Below, piece by piece: positions 43,791 to 52,263 of a stretch of 64,000 nucleotides of DNA. Positions within the stretch are counted from its first letter, which is position 1, and each line of letters opens with the position of its first letter. The DNA comes from Cyclobacterium sp. SYSU L10401 (GTDB lineage: Bacteria > Bacteroidota > Bacteroidia > Cytophagales > Cyclobacteriaceae), in the NCBI RefSeq assembly GCF_010993705.1, contig NZ_WOFO01000006.1, forward strand, positions 124,001 through 188,000, written 5' to 3'. Under the pieces are notes generated by a model. That model was not told the origin of the DNA and made no database searches. It saw only the letters and a program-made list of their open reading frames with translations. Position numbers and translations under genes: made by a program.

Positions 43791-45122
43791 ATGCCCATAC
43801 CGGTAATTGCCATATTTGATATAGGAAAGACCAACAAGAAATTTTTTCTCTTTGATGAAAATTTAAAGGAAATCAAAGAAGAATACGTCAAGTTTCCTAC
43901 CATCAAAGATGAAGATGGGGAGGAGTGTGATGACCTGGAAAAAATCACGGCCTGGGCGAAAGAAAAGGTGGAGAAATTGTGCCATGACCCTGAATACGAG
44001 ATCAAAGCCTTGAATTTTTCCACTTATGGCGCTTCGTTCGTTTCCATCGATGAGAACGGAAAAGCCGTTACACCCATTTACAACTACCTGAAAGATTTCC
44101 CGGAAGACCTTCATCAGGAGTTTTATGCTACCTATCCGGAAGAAAGCATCAACCAAACCACGGCTTCCCCAACTTTGGGCATGCTCAATTCTGGCCTGCA
44201 GCTGTATTGGCTGAAAAAGAAAAAGCCGGAAATATTCCGAAAAATAAAGTATTCCCTGCATCTGCCCCAGTACATCTCTTATCTATTTACCGGTGAAGTG
44301 GTCACTGAGCCTACCTCCATAGGCTGTCACACCAAGTTATGGGATTTTCCCAGGGGAGATTACCATGAATGGGTGTATAAAGAAGGGATCCATGAAAAAC
44401 TCCCCAAGCAAGTGCCCACCACCCACAGCTTTGAAAAAGTAATCTGTGGTAAAAAAGTACAGGTAGGCGTAGGGATCCACGACAGCTCTTCTGCCCTGGC
44501 ATCCTATCTGATCAAAATAAAGGAACCCTTCCTGTTGATTTCCACAGGTACCTGGAGCATTACCCTGAACCCCTTCCCGCAAAGGGAACTCACTTTCGGG
44601 GAACTCCAAAACGATTGCCTCAATTTTCTGTCAATACACGGAAAAACAGTAAAGGCCAGTCGGTTCTTTTTGGGCTATGAACTGGACCATCAGCTCCATA
44701 AACTGAATACGCATTTTAAGGTGGAAGCGAAGTATTACAAGAATATTCAGCCAGATGAAAAGCTGGTTAATGAATTACTCTCCGAAGGAACAGCAGGCAG
44801 TTTTTTCCCGGAGACCATTGCAAGAACCCCTCTGGTAGCTGAAATTTTTCCTGAAAATAACTGGAACATTTCTTCCTTTAGGGATTTTGATACAGCCTAC
44901 CACCATTTGGTGTTTGGCCTGGCCAGAATGCAGGTTGCTTCATTACTCCTGGCCAAAGGTGCTTCAGAAACCAAAAAGGTGTATATTGACGGGGGTTTTG
45001 TTCATAATAAAGTATTCATCCGCTTTCTGAATGGATTGTTGAAGGGGTATGATCTGGAATTTTCAGATTTCCCACTAGGCTCTGCCTACGGTGCAGCCCT
45101 TATGCTCAAAGCTTTTAATTAA
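43791..45122 (+). CDS. FGGY family carbohydrate kinase, probable L-rhamnulokinase
   Basis: A 443-residue sugar kinase of the FGGY/ASKHA fold. The N-terminal phosphate-binding loop is AIFDIGKTNKKFFLFD, the middle has VGVGIHDSSSALASYL, which carries the catalytic Asp, and STGTWSITLNPF, and near the end VYIDGGFVHNKVFIRFL and GSAYGAALM contribute the adenosine site. It is shorter than classical rhamnulokinases (about 490 residues), as expected for the Bacteroidota form. Placed after the isomerase and the aldolase fusion, it should phosphorylate L-rhamnulose at O1. A neighbouring transport gene for rhamnose is not present in this window. Confidence 0.9.
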   Translation: MPIPVIAIFDIGKTNKKFFLFDENLKEIKEEYVKFPTIKDEDGEECDDLEKITAWAKEKVEKLCHDPEYEIKALNFSTYGASFVSIDENGKAVTPIYNYLKDFPEDLHQEFYATYPEESINQTTASPTLGMLNSGLQLYWLKKKKPEIFRKIKYSLHLPQYISYLFTGEVVTEPTSIGCHTKLWDFPRGDYHEWVYKEGIHEKLPKQVPTTHSFEKVICGKKVQVGVGIHDSSSALASYLIKIKEPFLLISTGTWSITLNPFPQRELTFGELQNDCLNFLSIHGKTVKASRFFLGYELDHQLHKLNTHFKVEAKYYKNIQPDEKLVNELLSEGTAGSFFPETIARTPLVAEIFPENNWNISSFRDFDTAYHHLVFGLARMQVASLLLAKGASETKKVYIDGGFVHNKVFIRFLNGLLKGYDLEFSDFPLGSAYGAALMLKAFN

Positions 45123-45143
45123 AACCAATACTCCCGAATACCT

Positions 45144-46067
45144 ATGCTTAAGTTTTACCTTTTTGCCTGCCTGACCATGATGAGCGGAATTTCCATTGCC
45201 CAAACGACACCCATCACACTGGATATCTATCCCGGAGAAGCACCCTTTCAAAAAACTACCGATGTGCAGGAAGTCGTTCAGGAAAACGATATCCTGGTAA
45301 TCAGCAAGGTACAAAAACCCCAGGTCCAGGTATTTCTACCTGCCAAAAGGTCATCTACTGGTAAAGCAGTGATCATTTGCCCGGGAGGGGGATATGGTGT
45401 TTTGGCCTATGATTGGGAAGGACTGGACATAGCCAAATGGCTTAACAGTAAGGGAATAGCGGGAATTGTCCTGAAATATCGCCTCCCTTCTTCAGACACG
45501 CAAAGCAATCCCCATATTGTACCCATGGCGGACGGTCAAAGGGCCATCCGGCTGGTCAGGCACCATGCTGAAGAATGGGGCATAAATCCGGAACAAATTG
45601 GCATCATGGGTTTTTCTGCCGGCGGACACCTGGCATCCACCTTAGGAACCCATTTCGATGAGGGTAATCCCGGTGATGAAGACCCCATCGAACACCAATC
45701 AAGCCGACCCGATTTTATGATTTTAGGTTATCCCGTGATTTCCTTTACCGAACACATTACCCATATAGGATCCAGAAATAACCTTCTTGGACAAGAGCCG
45801 GACGAGAAATGGGTGGAATATTTCAGCAATGAAAAGCAGGTAAGAGCAGATTCGCCTCCTACTTTTATTTTTCATTCACAGGATGATACTGCAGTGCCTG
45901 TACAACACAGCCTGTTGTTTTATCAGGGACTATTGGAAAAGCAGGTGCCCGCCGAAATGCACCTTTATCCTACAGGAGCTCATGGATTTTCCCTGTCCAT
46001 CAATAAAGCAGGGACACAAAAAGGCTGGATGGAAAGTTGTATAAATTGGCTGCAACATTTACCTTGA
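45144..46067 (+). CDS. Secreted alpha/beta hydrolase, acetyl-xylan/feruloyl esterase-like
   Basis: A 307-residue esterase of the BD-FAE/prolyl-oligopeptidase-like group. A signal peptide (MLKFYLFACLTMMSGISIAQ) predicts export. The oxyanion-hole segment is CPGGGYGVLAYDWEG, the nucleophile elbow GFSAGGHLAS, the acid HSQDDTAVP and the catalytic His GAHGFSL, so the triad is complete. Relatives remove acetyl or feruloyl groups from plant cell-wall sugars. It lies 21 bp after the rhamnose kinase and 4 bp before the GH140 gene. RG-II and RG-I carry O-acetyl groups, so deacetylation of pectin fragments fits the locus (inference). Confidence 0.88.
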   Translation: MLKFYLFACLTMMSGISIAQTTPITLDIYPGEAPFQKTTDVQEVVQENDILVISKVQKPQVQVFLPAKRSSTGKAVIICPGGGYGVLAYDWEGLDIAKWLNSKGIAGIVLKYRLPSSDTQSNPHIVPMADGQRAIRLVRHHAEEWGINPEQIGIMGFSAGGHLASTLGTHFDEGNPGDEDPIEHQSSRPDFMILGYPVISFTEHITHIGSRNNLLGQEPDEKWVEYFSNEKQVRADSPPTFIFHSQDDTAVPVQHSLLFYQGLLEKQVPAEMHLYPTGAHGFSLSINKAGTQKGWMESCINWLQHLP

Positions 46068-46071
46068 GTGA

Positions 46072-47388
46072 ATGAAGCAACACCTGGAGGCACTCGGGAT
46101 TAGTAAAAACGAACGCTATCTGGTCACATCAGGTGCTCAACCCTTTTTCTGGTTGGCAGACACCGCCTGGGAAATGCTGCACCGCTTAGACCTGGAAGAC
46201 ACCCTTCACTATTTCAAAAACCGAAAGGAAAAAGGTTTTACCCTTATTCAGACAGTTATCCTGGCTGAACTTGATGGCCTGCATTCCCCGAATGCTAGCG
46301 GTCAGGTCCCGCTGAAGAAACTAGATCCCAAACAACCCAATGAAGCTTATTTTAAGCATGTGGACCAGGTTGTTTCCCTGGCCGATGAAATGGGATTGTA
46401 CCTGGGCCTGCTTCCCACCTGGGGAGACAAATTCAATAAAAAGTGGGGTATAGGACCGGAAATTTTTTCTCCGGAAAATGCCCGAAGTTACGGCCGTTTC
46501 CTGGGTCAAAGATATGGGCATTGGAACCATATCGTCTGGATTTTAGGAGGGGATCGGATACCGGAAAATGAGCATCAAAAGGAAATCATTGAGGAAATGG
46601 CAGCCGGAATAAGGGAGAAGGATCAGAACAGCTTGATGAGTTACCACCCCAATGGGGGTTACCTGGCCAGTGATATTTTTGGAGAGGCCTCCTGGCTGGA
46701 CATAGACCTATTCCAATCGCGCCACCAAAAAGGATTCAGGGAATACCGCTTTACCCAAAAGGCCAGAAAAAGAAAACCGCTAAGACCGGTAATAGATGGG
46801 GAACCTGGGTACGAGAATATCCCCAACCTATTGAATAAATGGCATTTTCAACGGTTAAATCCCACGGATATACGCAGGTCTGCCTATTGGAACATGCTTT
46901 CCGGCGCTGCAGGCCACACTTATGGCTGCAATGAAATCTGGCAAATGTATGACGGATCGACAGATCCCAAATTCGGCGCACAATTTTCCTGGAAAGAAGC
47001 CATGGATCTTCCGGGATCAGGTCAAATGGGAATCATGAAATCCCTTTTTGAAAGCTTGCCCTGGCAGGAAATGGCACCTGATCCAAAAGTTTTGGCGGGA
47101 ATAAACTGGAAGCTGCATCCACAAAAGCTGGCCATTGCTACGGCAGACAGGGATTGGCTGCTGGTCTATTGTCCAAAAGGGAAAAAGATTGGTCTTAAAG
47201 GAAAAATATTTCGCAAAACAAAAAGGAAGGCCTATTGGATAGACCCTGAAAACGGTCAGAAACAGGAAGTAAAGGGAACCTGCGGACCTGTTTTTCCTAT
47301 ACCGGATAAATCCAGGGACTGGCTTTTGCTGGTGCTTTCCCCTTCAAGTGTCGAAAAATGGCAATACCCCAGGTTGCCGGAAACTTGA
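46072..47388 (+). CDS. Glycoside hydrolase family 140 (apiosidase-like, DUF4038) enzyme
   Basis: A 438-residue (beta/alpha)8-barrel hydrolase of the DUF4038 type with a C-terminal 'putative collagen-binding' beta domain (about 350-430, from LAIATADRDWLLVYCPKG). N-terminal FFWLADTAWEMLHRL, IVWILGGDRIPEN and PVIDGEPGYENIP are family blocks; the Asp and Glu in the last two are likely catalytic. The founding member, BT1012 of Bacteroides thetaiotaomicron, cleaves the apiose-galacturonate bond in rhamnogalacturonan-II. There is no signal peptide, and the frame begins right at the catalytic domain, so the enzyme appears cytoplasmic unless exported by another route. It starts 4 bp after the esterase stop. 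Confidence 0.87.
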   Translation: MKQHLEALGISKNERYLVTSGAQPFFWLADTAWEMLHRLDLEDTLHYFKNRKEKGFTLIQTVILAELDGLHSPNASGQVPLKKLDPKQPNEAYFKHVDQVVSLADEMGLYLGLLPTWGDKFNKKWGIGPEIFSPENARSYGRFLGQRYGHWNHIVWILGGDRIPENEHQKEIIEEMAAGIREKDQNSLMSYHPNGGYLASDIFGEASWLDIDLFQSRHQKGFREYRFTQKARKRKPLRPVIDGEPGYENIPNLLNKWHFQRLNPTDIRRSAYWNMLSGAAGHTYGCNEIWQMYDGSTDPKFGAQFSWKEAMDLPGSGQMGIMKSLFESLPWQEMAPDPKVLAGINWKLHPQKLAIATADRDWLLVYCPKGKKIGLKGKIFRKTKRKAYWIDPENGQKQEVKGTCGPVFPIPDKSRDWLLLVLSPSSVEKWQYPRLPET

Positions 47389-47671
47389 ATCTGATTCCTT
47401 ACTCTCCCTGAAGCGTTGCTCCTTATTTGCGCCAGCTCCAGGGAATACTCGGCTAAAAATTCTCGGTTCCCAAGAAAACACAAGCCTTGACTTCCCCTAT
47501 GGCTGCGTCTTTTTCCTCTTTATCTGGCTGCAATTGCTACCGGCCACAGTTTTTCTGAGATTGACATACATTAACCCTAGTTTTCTATTAACTTTACGCC
47601 TTCTTTTGAGGCAGCATCAACGGCCATAAAAGCAAAATTATAAGCTTAACAGAAAATATTTTCTAATTACA

Positions 47672-50600
47672 GTGAAGAAATATCAGGAGTTTAAACAGGT
47701 AGATTATCCCGGCATCGGAGAAGACATATTGGCTTTTTGGAAAAGCAACAAGATCTTTGAAAAATCTGTGGACAATAGAAAAGGGGCCCCAAGCTATACC
47801 TTCTATGAAGGCCCCCCTTCTGCCAATGGTACGCCGGGTATTCACCACGTGATGGCCCGTGCCATCAAAGATGTTTTTTGTCGGTATAAAACCCTGAAGG
47901 GATTCCATGTTAAAAGAAAAGGGGGCTGGGATACCCACGGTCTGCCGGTGGAATTACAGGTAGAAAAAGAACTGGGTATCACCAAGGAAGACATTGGTAC
48001 CAAAATTACCGTAGCCGAATACAATCAGAAATGCCGCGAGACCGTCATGCGATACAAGCATGAATGGGATGAACTGACAGAAAAAATTGGCTATTGGGTA
48101 GACCTGGATGATCCCTATATCACTTTTGATGTAAACTACGTCGAAACTCTGTGGCACCTGTTGAAGCGCCTTTATGAGAAAGATTTGCTGTACAAGGGAT
48201 ACACCATTCAGCCCTACTCTCCGGCAGCAGGCACAGGACTCAGCTCGCACGAGCTCAATCAGCCAGGCTGCTACCGGGATGTGAAAGACACCTCTGTCAC
48301 GGCACAGTTTAAGGTAAAGGGAGAACAGGACCTCTACATTCTTGCCTGGACCACCACCCCCTGGACATTGCCGTCCAATTCTGCTTTGGCCATAGGAGAA
48401 AAACTGGACTATGTAAAAGTCAAAACCTACAATCCCTACACCTTTCAGCCACAAACGGTGATTTTGGCGGAAGGAAGACTATCTGCCTACTTCCATCCAA
48501 AAGGAGCAGATCTGCCACTCGAAGATTACAAGGCAGGGGATAAAATCATCCCCTACCAGGTAGTGGAAACCCTCAAAGGAAGGGATTTGCTGGGCATGCC
48601 CTACGAACAACTATTCCCCATTAAAGCCCTGGCCCTTCCGGACCCCGCATTTACCGTTATCTCCGGTGATTATGTAACCACCGAAGATGGAACGGGGGTC
48701 GTCCACCTGGCCAAGGCTTTTGGTGCGGATGACTTCAGAACCCTGGAACAACAGGGCATTCCGGGTATTTTCCTTAAGGATGACAGTGGACAGGAAATCC
48801 CGGTAGTTGACAAAAAAGGTAAATTTCTGCCGGTAGTGGGCACATACTTGAAAGCCAAAATGGAAGAACATGGAATACATGCCCATAAGGTTTTCACCGA
48901 GGATGATTTTTTTGTCAAAAACTATAGCCTGGATGATGAGAGTCACAAGGATTTTAAAAGCACCGATGTGATCATTTCCATCATCTTGAAAAATGAAAAC
49001 AAGGCCTTCAAGGTAGAAAAATATGAGCACAGTTATCCCCACTGTTGGCGTACCGATATGCCCATTTTGTACTATCCGCTGGAAAGCTGGTTTATCAAAA
49101 CTACGGCCTATAAAGACCAACTGGTAGCCCAAAACAAAACCATAAACTGGATGCCGGCCTCAACCGGTACCGGTAGGTTTGGCAACTGGCTGGAAAACCT
49201 GGTGGATTGGAACCTCAGCCGCTCCAGGTTCTGGGGTACTCCTCTTCCGATTTGGAGAAACAAGGCAGCAACCGAAACCAAATGCATCGGTTCAGTGGCA
49301 GAATTACAGGCGGAAATCCAGCAGTCCATTGACAAGGGATTCATGAAGGAATCTCCCTTTAAGGATGGAAATGTGGACCTGCACCGGCCCTATGTGGACG
49401 AAATCATATTAGTTGGAGAAAATGGGGACAAACTGTTCCGCGAGCCGGATCTGATTGATGTTTGGTTTGACTCGGGGGCCATGCCCTATGCACAATGGCA
49501 CTATCCCTTTGAAAACGAAGATTTGTTCAAAGCCAATTATCCGGCCGACTTTATTGCGGAAGGAGTAGACCAAACCCGGGGTTGGTTTTTCACCCTGCAT
49601 ACCCTGGCCGTGATGCTCTTTGACAGTGTGGCGTTTAAAAATGTAATCGCCAATGGGCTGGTACTGGATAAAAATGGCAACAAAATGTCTAAAAGGCTGG
49701 GCAATGCGGTAGATCCTTTCCAGAGTCTGAAAACCTTTGGTCCGGATGCCTTGCGCTGGTACATGCTCAGCAATGCCAACCCATGGGACAACCTGAAATT
49801 CAACGAGGAAGGAGTAACCGAGGTACAGCGAAGGTTCTTCGGTACCCTTCAAAATACCTATAACTTCTTCGCCCTGTATGCCAATCTGGATGATTTTGTG
49901 TACCTGGAAGAATCAAAAGTACCGGAAAAGGAAAGACCTGAACTGGACCAATGGATCCTATCTAAGCTTCAATCTCTCATCATAGAAAGCGAAAGGGCCT
50001 ATGAGGCGTATGATGTGACCCCAGCTACCCGTGCGATCATGAATTTTACGGTAGACCAATTGTCCAATTGGTATGTCCGGCTGGCCAGAAAACGTTTTTG
50101 GAGAGGAGAAATGAATGCAGACAAAAAAGCAGCCTATGAAACGCTATTTGAGTGCCTGATCAGCATCTCCAGGATCATGGCGCCGGTAGCCCCTTTCTAT
50201 GCAGATTGGATGTACCAAAACCTCACCGCCAGCCAGCCAAAGAAATTGGCATCCGTACATTTGACAGACTGGCAACAGGTAAATGAACCTTTGATCAATG
50301 AAGGCCTGGAAAACAGCATGCAGCTTGCTCAGGACATCTCTTCTTTGGTACATTCCCTGAGAAAAAAGGAAAAGCTGAAGGTACGACAACCCCTTCAGAA
50401 AATCCTAATCCCAATACTTAATCCCGAAACCCGGGGTTTTATCGAGCATGTGGAAGAACTTATCAAGTCAGAAGTGAATGTGAAATCCATCGACTATATC
50501 GATGATACCTCCGGAATATTGGTCAAAAGCGTTAAGCCTAATTTTGCCTTATTGGGTAAACGTTTTGGGCCAAGAATGAAATTGGTGAATCAGGCCATTC

Positions 50601-51046
50601 AGCAATGGGGGCAGGAGGAAATTGCCAGCATCGAAAAGGATGGACAAATAAAAATTGACCTGGGTGGTAATGCAGAAAGCTTAAGCTTAGAAGAGGTACT
50701 GATACAATCCCAGGATATTCCAGGATGGTCTGTGGCCAGTGATAATGGCATTACGGTAGCCCTGGATGTAAGCCTGACTGTTCCGCTTAAAGAAGAGGGA
50801 ATTGCCAGAGATTTTGTCAACCGCATCCAAAACCTAAGAAAAGATCTTGGATTGGAAGTTCAGGATAAAATACAAATCAGCGTCATTCCGCAAAGTGAGG
50901 CGGTAGATTCCGCCCTGGAAAACTTTGCCGAATACATCAAAACAGAAACCCAGGCGTTGAAACTGACGTTGGATGATCAAATAACTAACCCTACCCTATT
51001 GGATATGGATGAGTTTGAGTTATCCGTAAAAGTAGAGAAAGTATAA
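47672..51046 (+). CDS. ileS: Isoleucyl-tRNA synthetase
   Basis: A 1124-residue class I synthetase of the eukaryote-like long form. The HIGH-type motif is PPSANGTPGIHHVMARAIKD, the KMSKS motif is GNKMSKRLGN (about residue 670), and the editing domain between them has the expected TWTTTPWTLPSNSALAIG-like stretch. The long length and sequence type correspond to mupirocin-resistant-type IleS, common in Bacteroidota. The frame opens at GTG 47672; there is no nearby in-frame ATG that would keep the conserved YQEFKQVDYPGI start. A perfect 14-bp palindrome (AGAAAATATTTTCT) lies 7 bp ahead of the start. It charges tRNA-Ile. No T-box leader is visible. Confidence 0.97.
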   Translation: MKKYQEFKQVDYPGIGEDILAFWKSNKIFEKSVDNRKGAPSYTFYEGPPSANGTPGIHHVMARAIKDVFCRYKTLKGFHVKRKGGWDTHGLPVELQVEKELGITKEDIGTKITVAEYNQKCRETVMRYKHEWDELTEKIGYWVDLDDPYITFDVNYVETLWHLLKRLYEKDLLYKGYTIQPYSPAAGTGLSSHELNQPGCYRDVKDTSVTAQFKVKGEQDLYILAWTTTPWTLPSNSALAIGEKLDYVKVKTYNPYTFQPQTVILAEGRLSAYFHPKGADLPLEDYKAGDKIIPYQVVETLKGRDLLGMPYEQLFPIKALALPDPAFTVISGDYVTTEDGTGVVHLAKAFGADDFRTLEQQGIPGIFLKDDSGQEIPVVDKKGKFLPVVGTYLKAKMEEHGIHAHKVFTEDDFFVKNYSLDDESHKDFKSTDVIISIILKNENKAFKVEKYEHSYPHCWRTDMPILYYPLESWFIKTTAYKDQLVAQNKTINWMPASTGTGRFGNWLENLVDWNLSRSRFWGTPLPIWRNKAATETKCIGSVAELQAEIQQSIDKGFMKESPFKDGNVDLHRPYVDEIILVGENGDKLFREPDLIDVWFDSGAMPYAQWHYPFENEDLFKANYPADFIAEGVDQTRGWFFTLHTLAVMLFDSVAFKNVIANGLVLDKNGNKMSKRLGNAVDPFQSLKTFGPDALRWYMLSNANPWDNLKFNEEGVTEVQRRFFGTLQNTYNFFALYANLDDFVYLEESKVPEKERPELDQWILSKLQSLIIESERAYEAYDVTPATRAIMNFTVDQLSNWYVRLARKRFWRGEMNADKKAAYETLFECLISISRIMAPVAPFYADWMYQNLTASQPKKLASVHLTDWQQVNEPLINEGLENSMQLAQDISSLVHSLRKKEKLKVRQPLQKILIPILNPETRGFIEHVEELIKSEVNVKSIDYIDDTSGILVKSVKPNFALLGKRFGPRMKLVNQAIQQWGQEEIASIEKDGQIKIDLGGNAESLSLEEVLIQSQDIPGWSVASDNGITVALDVSLTVPLKEEGIARDFVNRIQNLRKDLGLEVQDKIQISVIPQSEAVDSALENFAEYIKTETQALKLTLDDQITNPTLLDMDEFELSVKVEKV

Positions 51047-51050
51047 ACAA

Positions 51051-51137
51051 ATGAAATCGAGCATGACGTACCCGTCACACACCGGGATGATTATAAACCA
51101 TGCGAGATTCCAGGTGACCGCTAAAAGACAATTATAA
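51051..51137 (+). CDS. 28-codon ORF between ileS and lspA
   Basis: ATG at 51051, stop at 51135-51137. Its start and the lspA start share the 16-bp sequence TATAAACAAATGAAAT (51042-51057 and 51133-51148), so the same translation-initiation context is used twice. In many Bacteroidota a TraR/DksA-type gene occupies this position; here only this short frame remains. It has no similarity I recognise and may be a remnant, a leader peptide or chance. Confidence 0.3.
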   Translation: MKSSMTYPSHTGMIINHARFQVTAKRQL

Positions 51138-51141
51138 ACAA

Positions 51142-51777
51142 ATGAAATATTGGAAATATTTTGGTATCACTTTAATCGTGATCCTGATTGATCAGGCAGT
51201 AAAAATGCTGGTGCACAACGGAATGGATTTCGGTACTGCAGGTCAAATTAAAGTGTTTGGAGACTGGTTCAAGCTTCACTATACCACCAATCCGGGAATG
51301 GCATTCGGGATGCAATTGGGTTCTGAATACGGAAAACTGATTCTCACCAGTTTCCGGCTGATAGCCATGTTTGGAATCGGCTTTTATCTGTTTATGCTGA
51401 TCCGGAAAAAATCCCATCCGGGCTACCTGATCTCCATAGCCATGATCTTAGGCGGTGCCGTGGGCAACCTGATCGACAGTGTTTTTTATGGTGTTTGGTT
51501 AAAAAATGCTCCATTTGATGCGCCCAACCCCTGGTTTCATGGGCAAGTAATAGACATGTTTTATATTGACATTTGGGAGGGATTTGTTCCAAAATGGATT
51601 CCGCTTTTTGGCGGCAGCTATACGGCTTTATGGCCGATATTCAATATCGCTGATGCATCCATATTTATTGGGGTGGCCATCATCCTTATCTTTCAAAAAC
51701 GTTTTTTCGAAGAAGAAAACAATAAGGACTCAGAGGACGAGGTGCAAAAGCAATTCATTGATGAAAAACAGGCTTAA
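51142..51777 (+). CDS. lspA: Lipoprotein signal peptidase II
   Basis: A 211-residue membrane peptidase with four membrane helices. The catalytic aspartates are in GNLIDSVFYGVWL and FNIADASIFIG, and NPGMAFGM is the conserved Asn-containing block. It is longer than E. coli LspA (164 residues) because of a periplasmic insertion between the two Asp motifs (WLKNAPFDAPNPWFHGQVID and on) and an acidic C-terminal tail, both normal in Bacteroidota. It cleaves the signal peptide of diacylated prolipoproteins, of which this window encodes at least two. It follows ileS, the widely conserved neighbour. Confidence 0.95.
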   Translation: MKYWKYFGITLIVILIDQAVKMLVHNGMDFGTAGQIKVFGDWFKLHYTTNPGMAFGMQLGSEYGKLILTSFRLIAMFGIGFYLFMLIRKKSHPGYLISIAMILGGAVGNLIDSVFYGVWLKNAPFDAPNPWFHGQVIDMFYIDIWEGFVPKWIPLFGGSYTALWPIFNIADASIFIGVAIILIFQKRFFEEENNKDSEDEVQKQFIDEKQA

Positions 51778-51924
51778 GCTTAATTTTTGAAGCAAACTTA
51801 GCAATGAAATATTTGCTATAGCAGAAGAATTTCAAAGGAATTGCCCTCCTGCCTTGGTGAGTTGAGTTCTTACAGGCTGGCTTCCTATAAACTGTGAAAC
51901 CCTATTTTCTACCGGCCATATACC

Positions 51925-52263
51925 CTAAGGGCGGGAAGCGCAATGAATACACAAGGTACTTTCTGGCATAAATAGCAAACGGTTGATATTGATCTCATTT
52001 CCGCATCTGCTGCATTTACCAAAATCAGGGCTACCTAATTTAGTCAGCCAGTTTTTCAGTGCTTTCAGCTTGGCTTCATTTTTCCTCAGCTGGGACTCGT
52101 TGATGGATTTATTGTTGATATAATCCATTCTACTGACCCTTCCTATGGCACTGTCCAATCCCTGTGGTTGGGTCATTTCTTTCAGGGTAATGTTTTCCCT
52201 GGTAAGTGTTGTTATTTTCTCCTGTATTACCGCTTTTATTTTTGCCTCTTCTGATGGATTCAT
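51925..52263 (-). CDS. TraR/DksA family C4 zinc finger protein
   Basis: A 112-residue protein with a coiled-coil N-terminal two thirds (LRKNEAKLKALKNWLTKLG) and a C-terminal C4 zinc finger: Cys84, Cys87, Cys105, Cys108 in CSRCGNEININRLLFMPEST and CIHC. The segment GRVSRMDYINNKS is a family marker. DksA/TraR proteins insert their coiled coil into the RNA polymerase secondary channel and change promoter response, often with ppGpp. The start at 52263 (ATGA overlap with the SulP stop, preceded by GGAGAAA) is preferred over the earlier alternative. Translational coupling to an anion carrier is unusual for a global regulator. Confidence 0.88.
   Translation of the reverse strand: MNPSEEAKIKAVIQEKITTLTRENITLKEMTQPQGLDSAIGRVSRMDYINNKSINESQLRKNEAKLKALKNWLTKLGSPDFGKCSRCGNEININRLLFMPESTLCIHCASRP

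Noticed and set aside
47389-47671. T-box or other leader RNA before ileS
   Set aside because: No T-box (TGGNACCGCG) sequence or terminator/antiterminator pair is present in the 283-bp gap; T-boxes are also rare outside Firmicutes.
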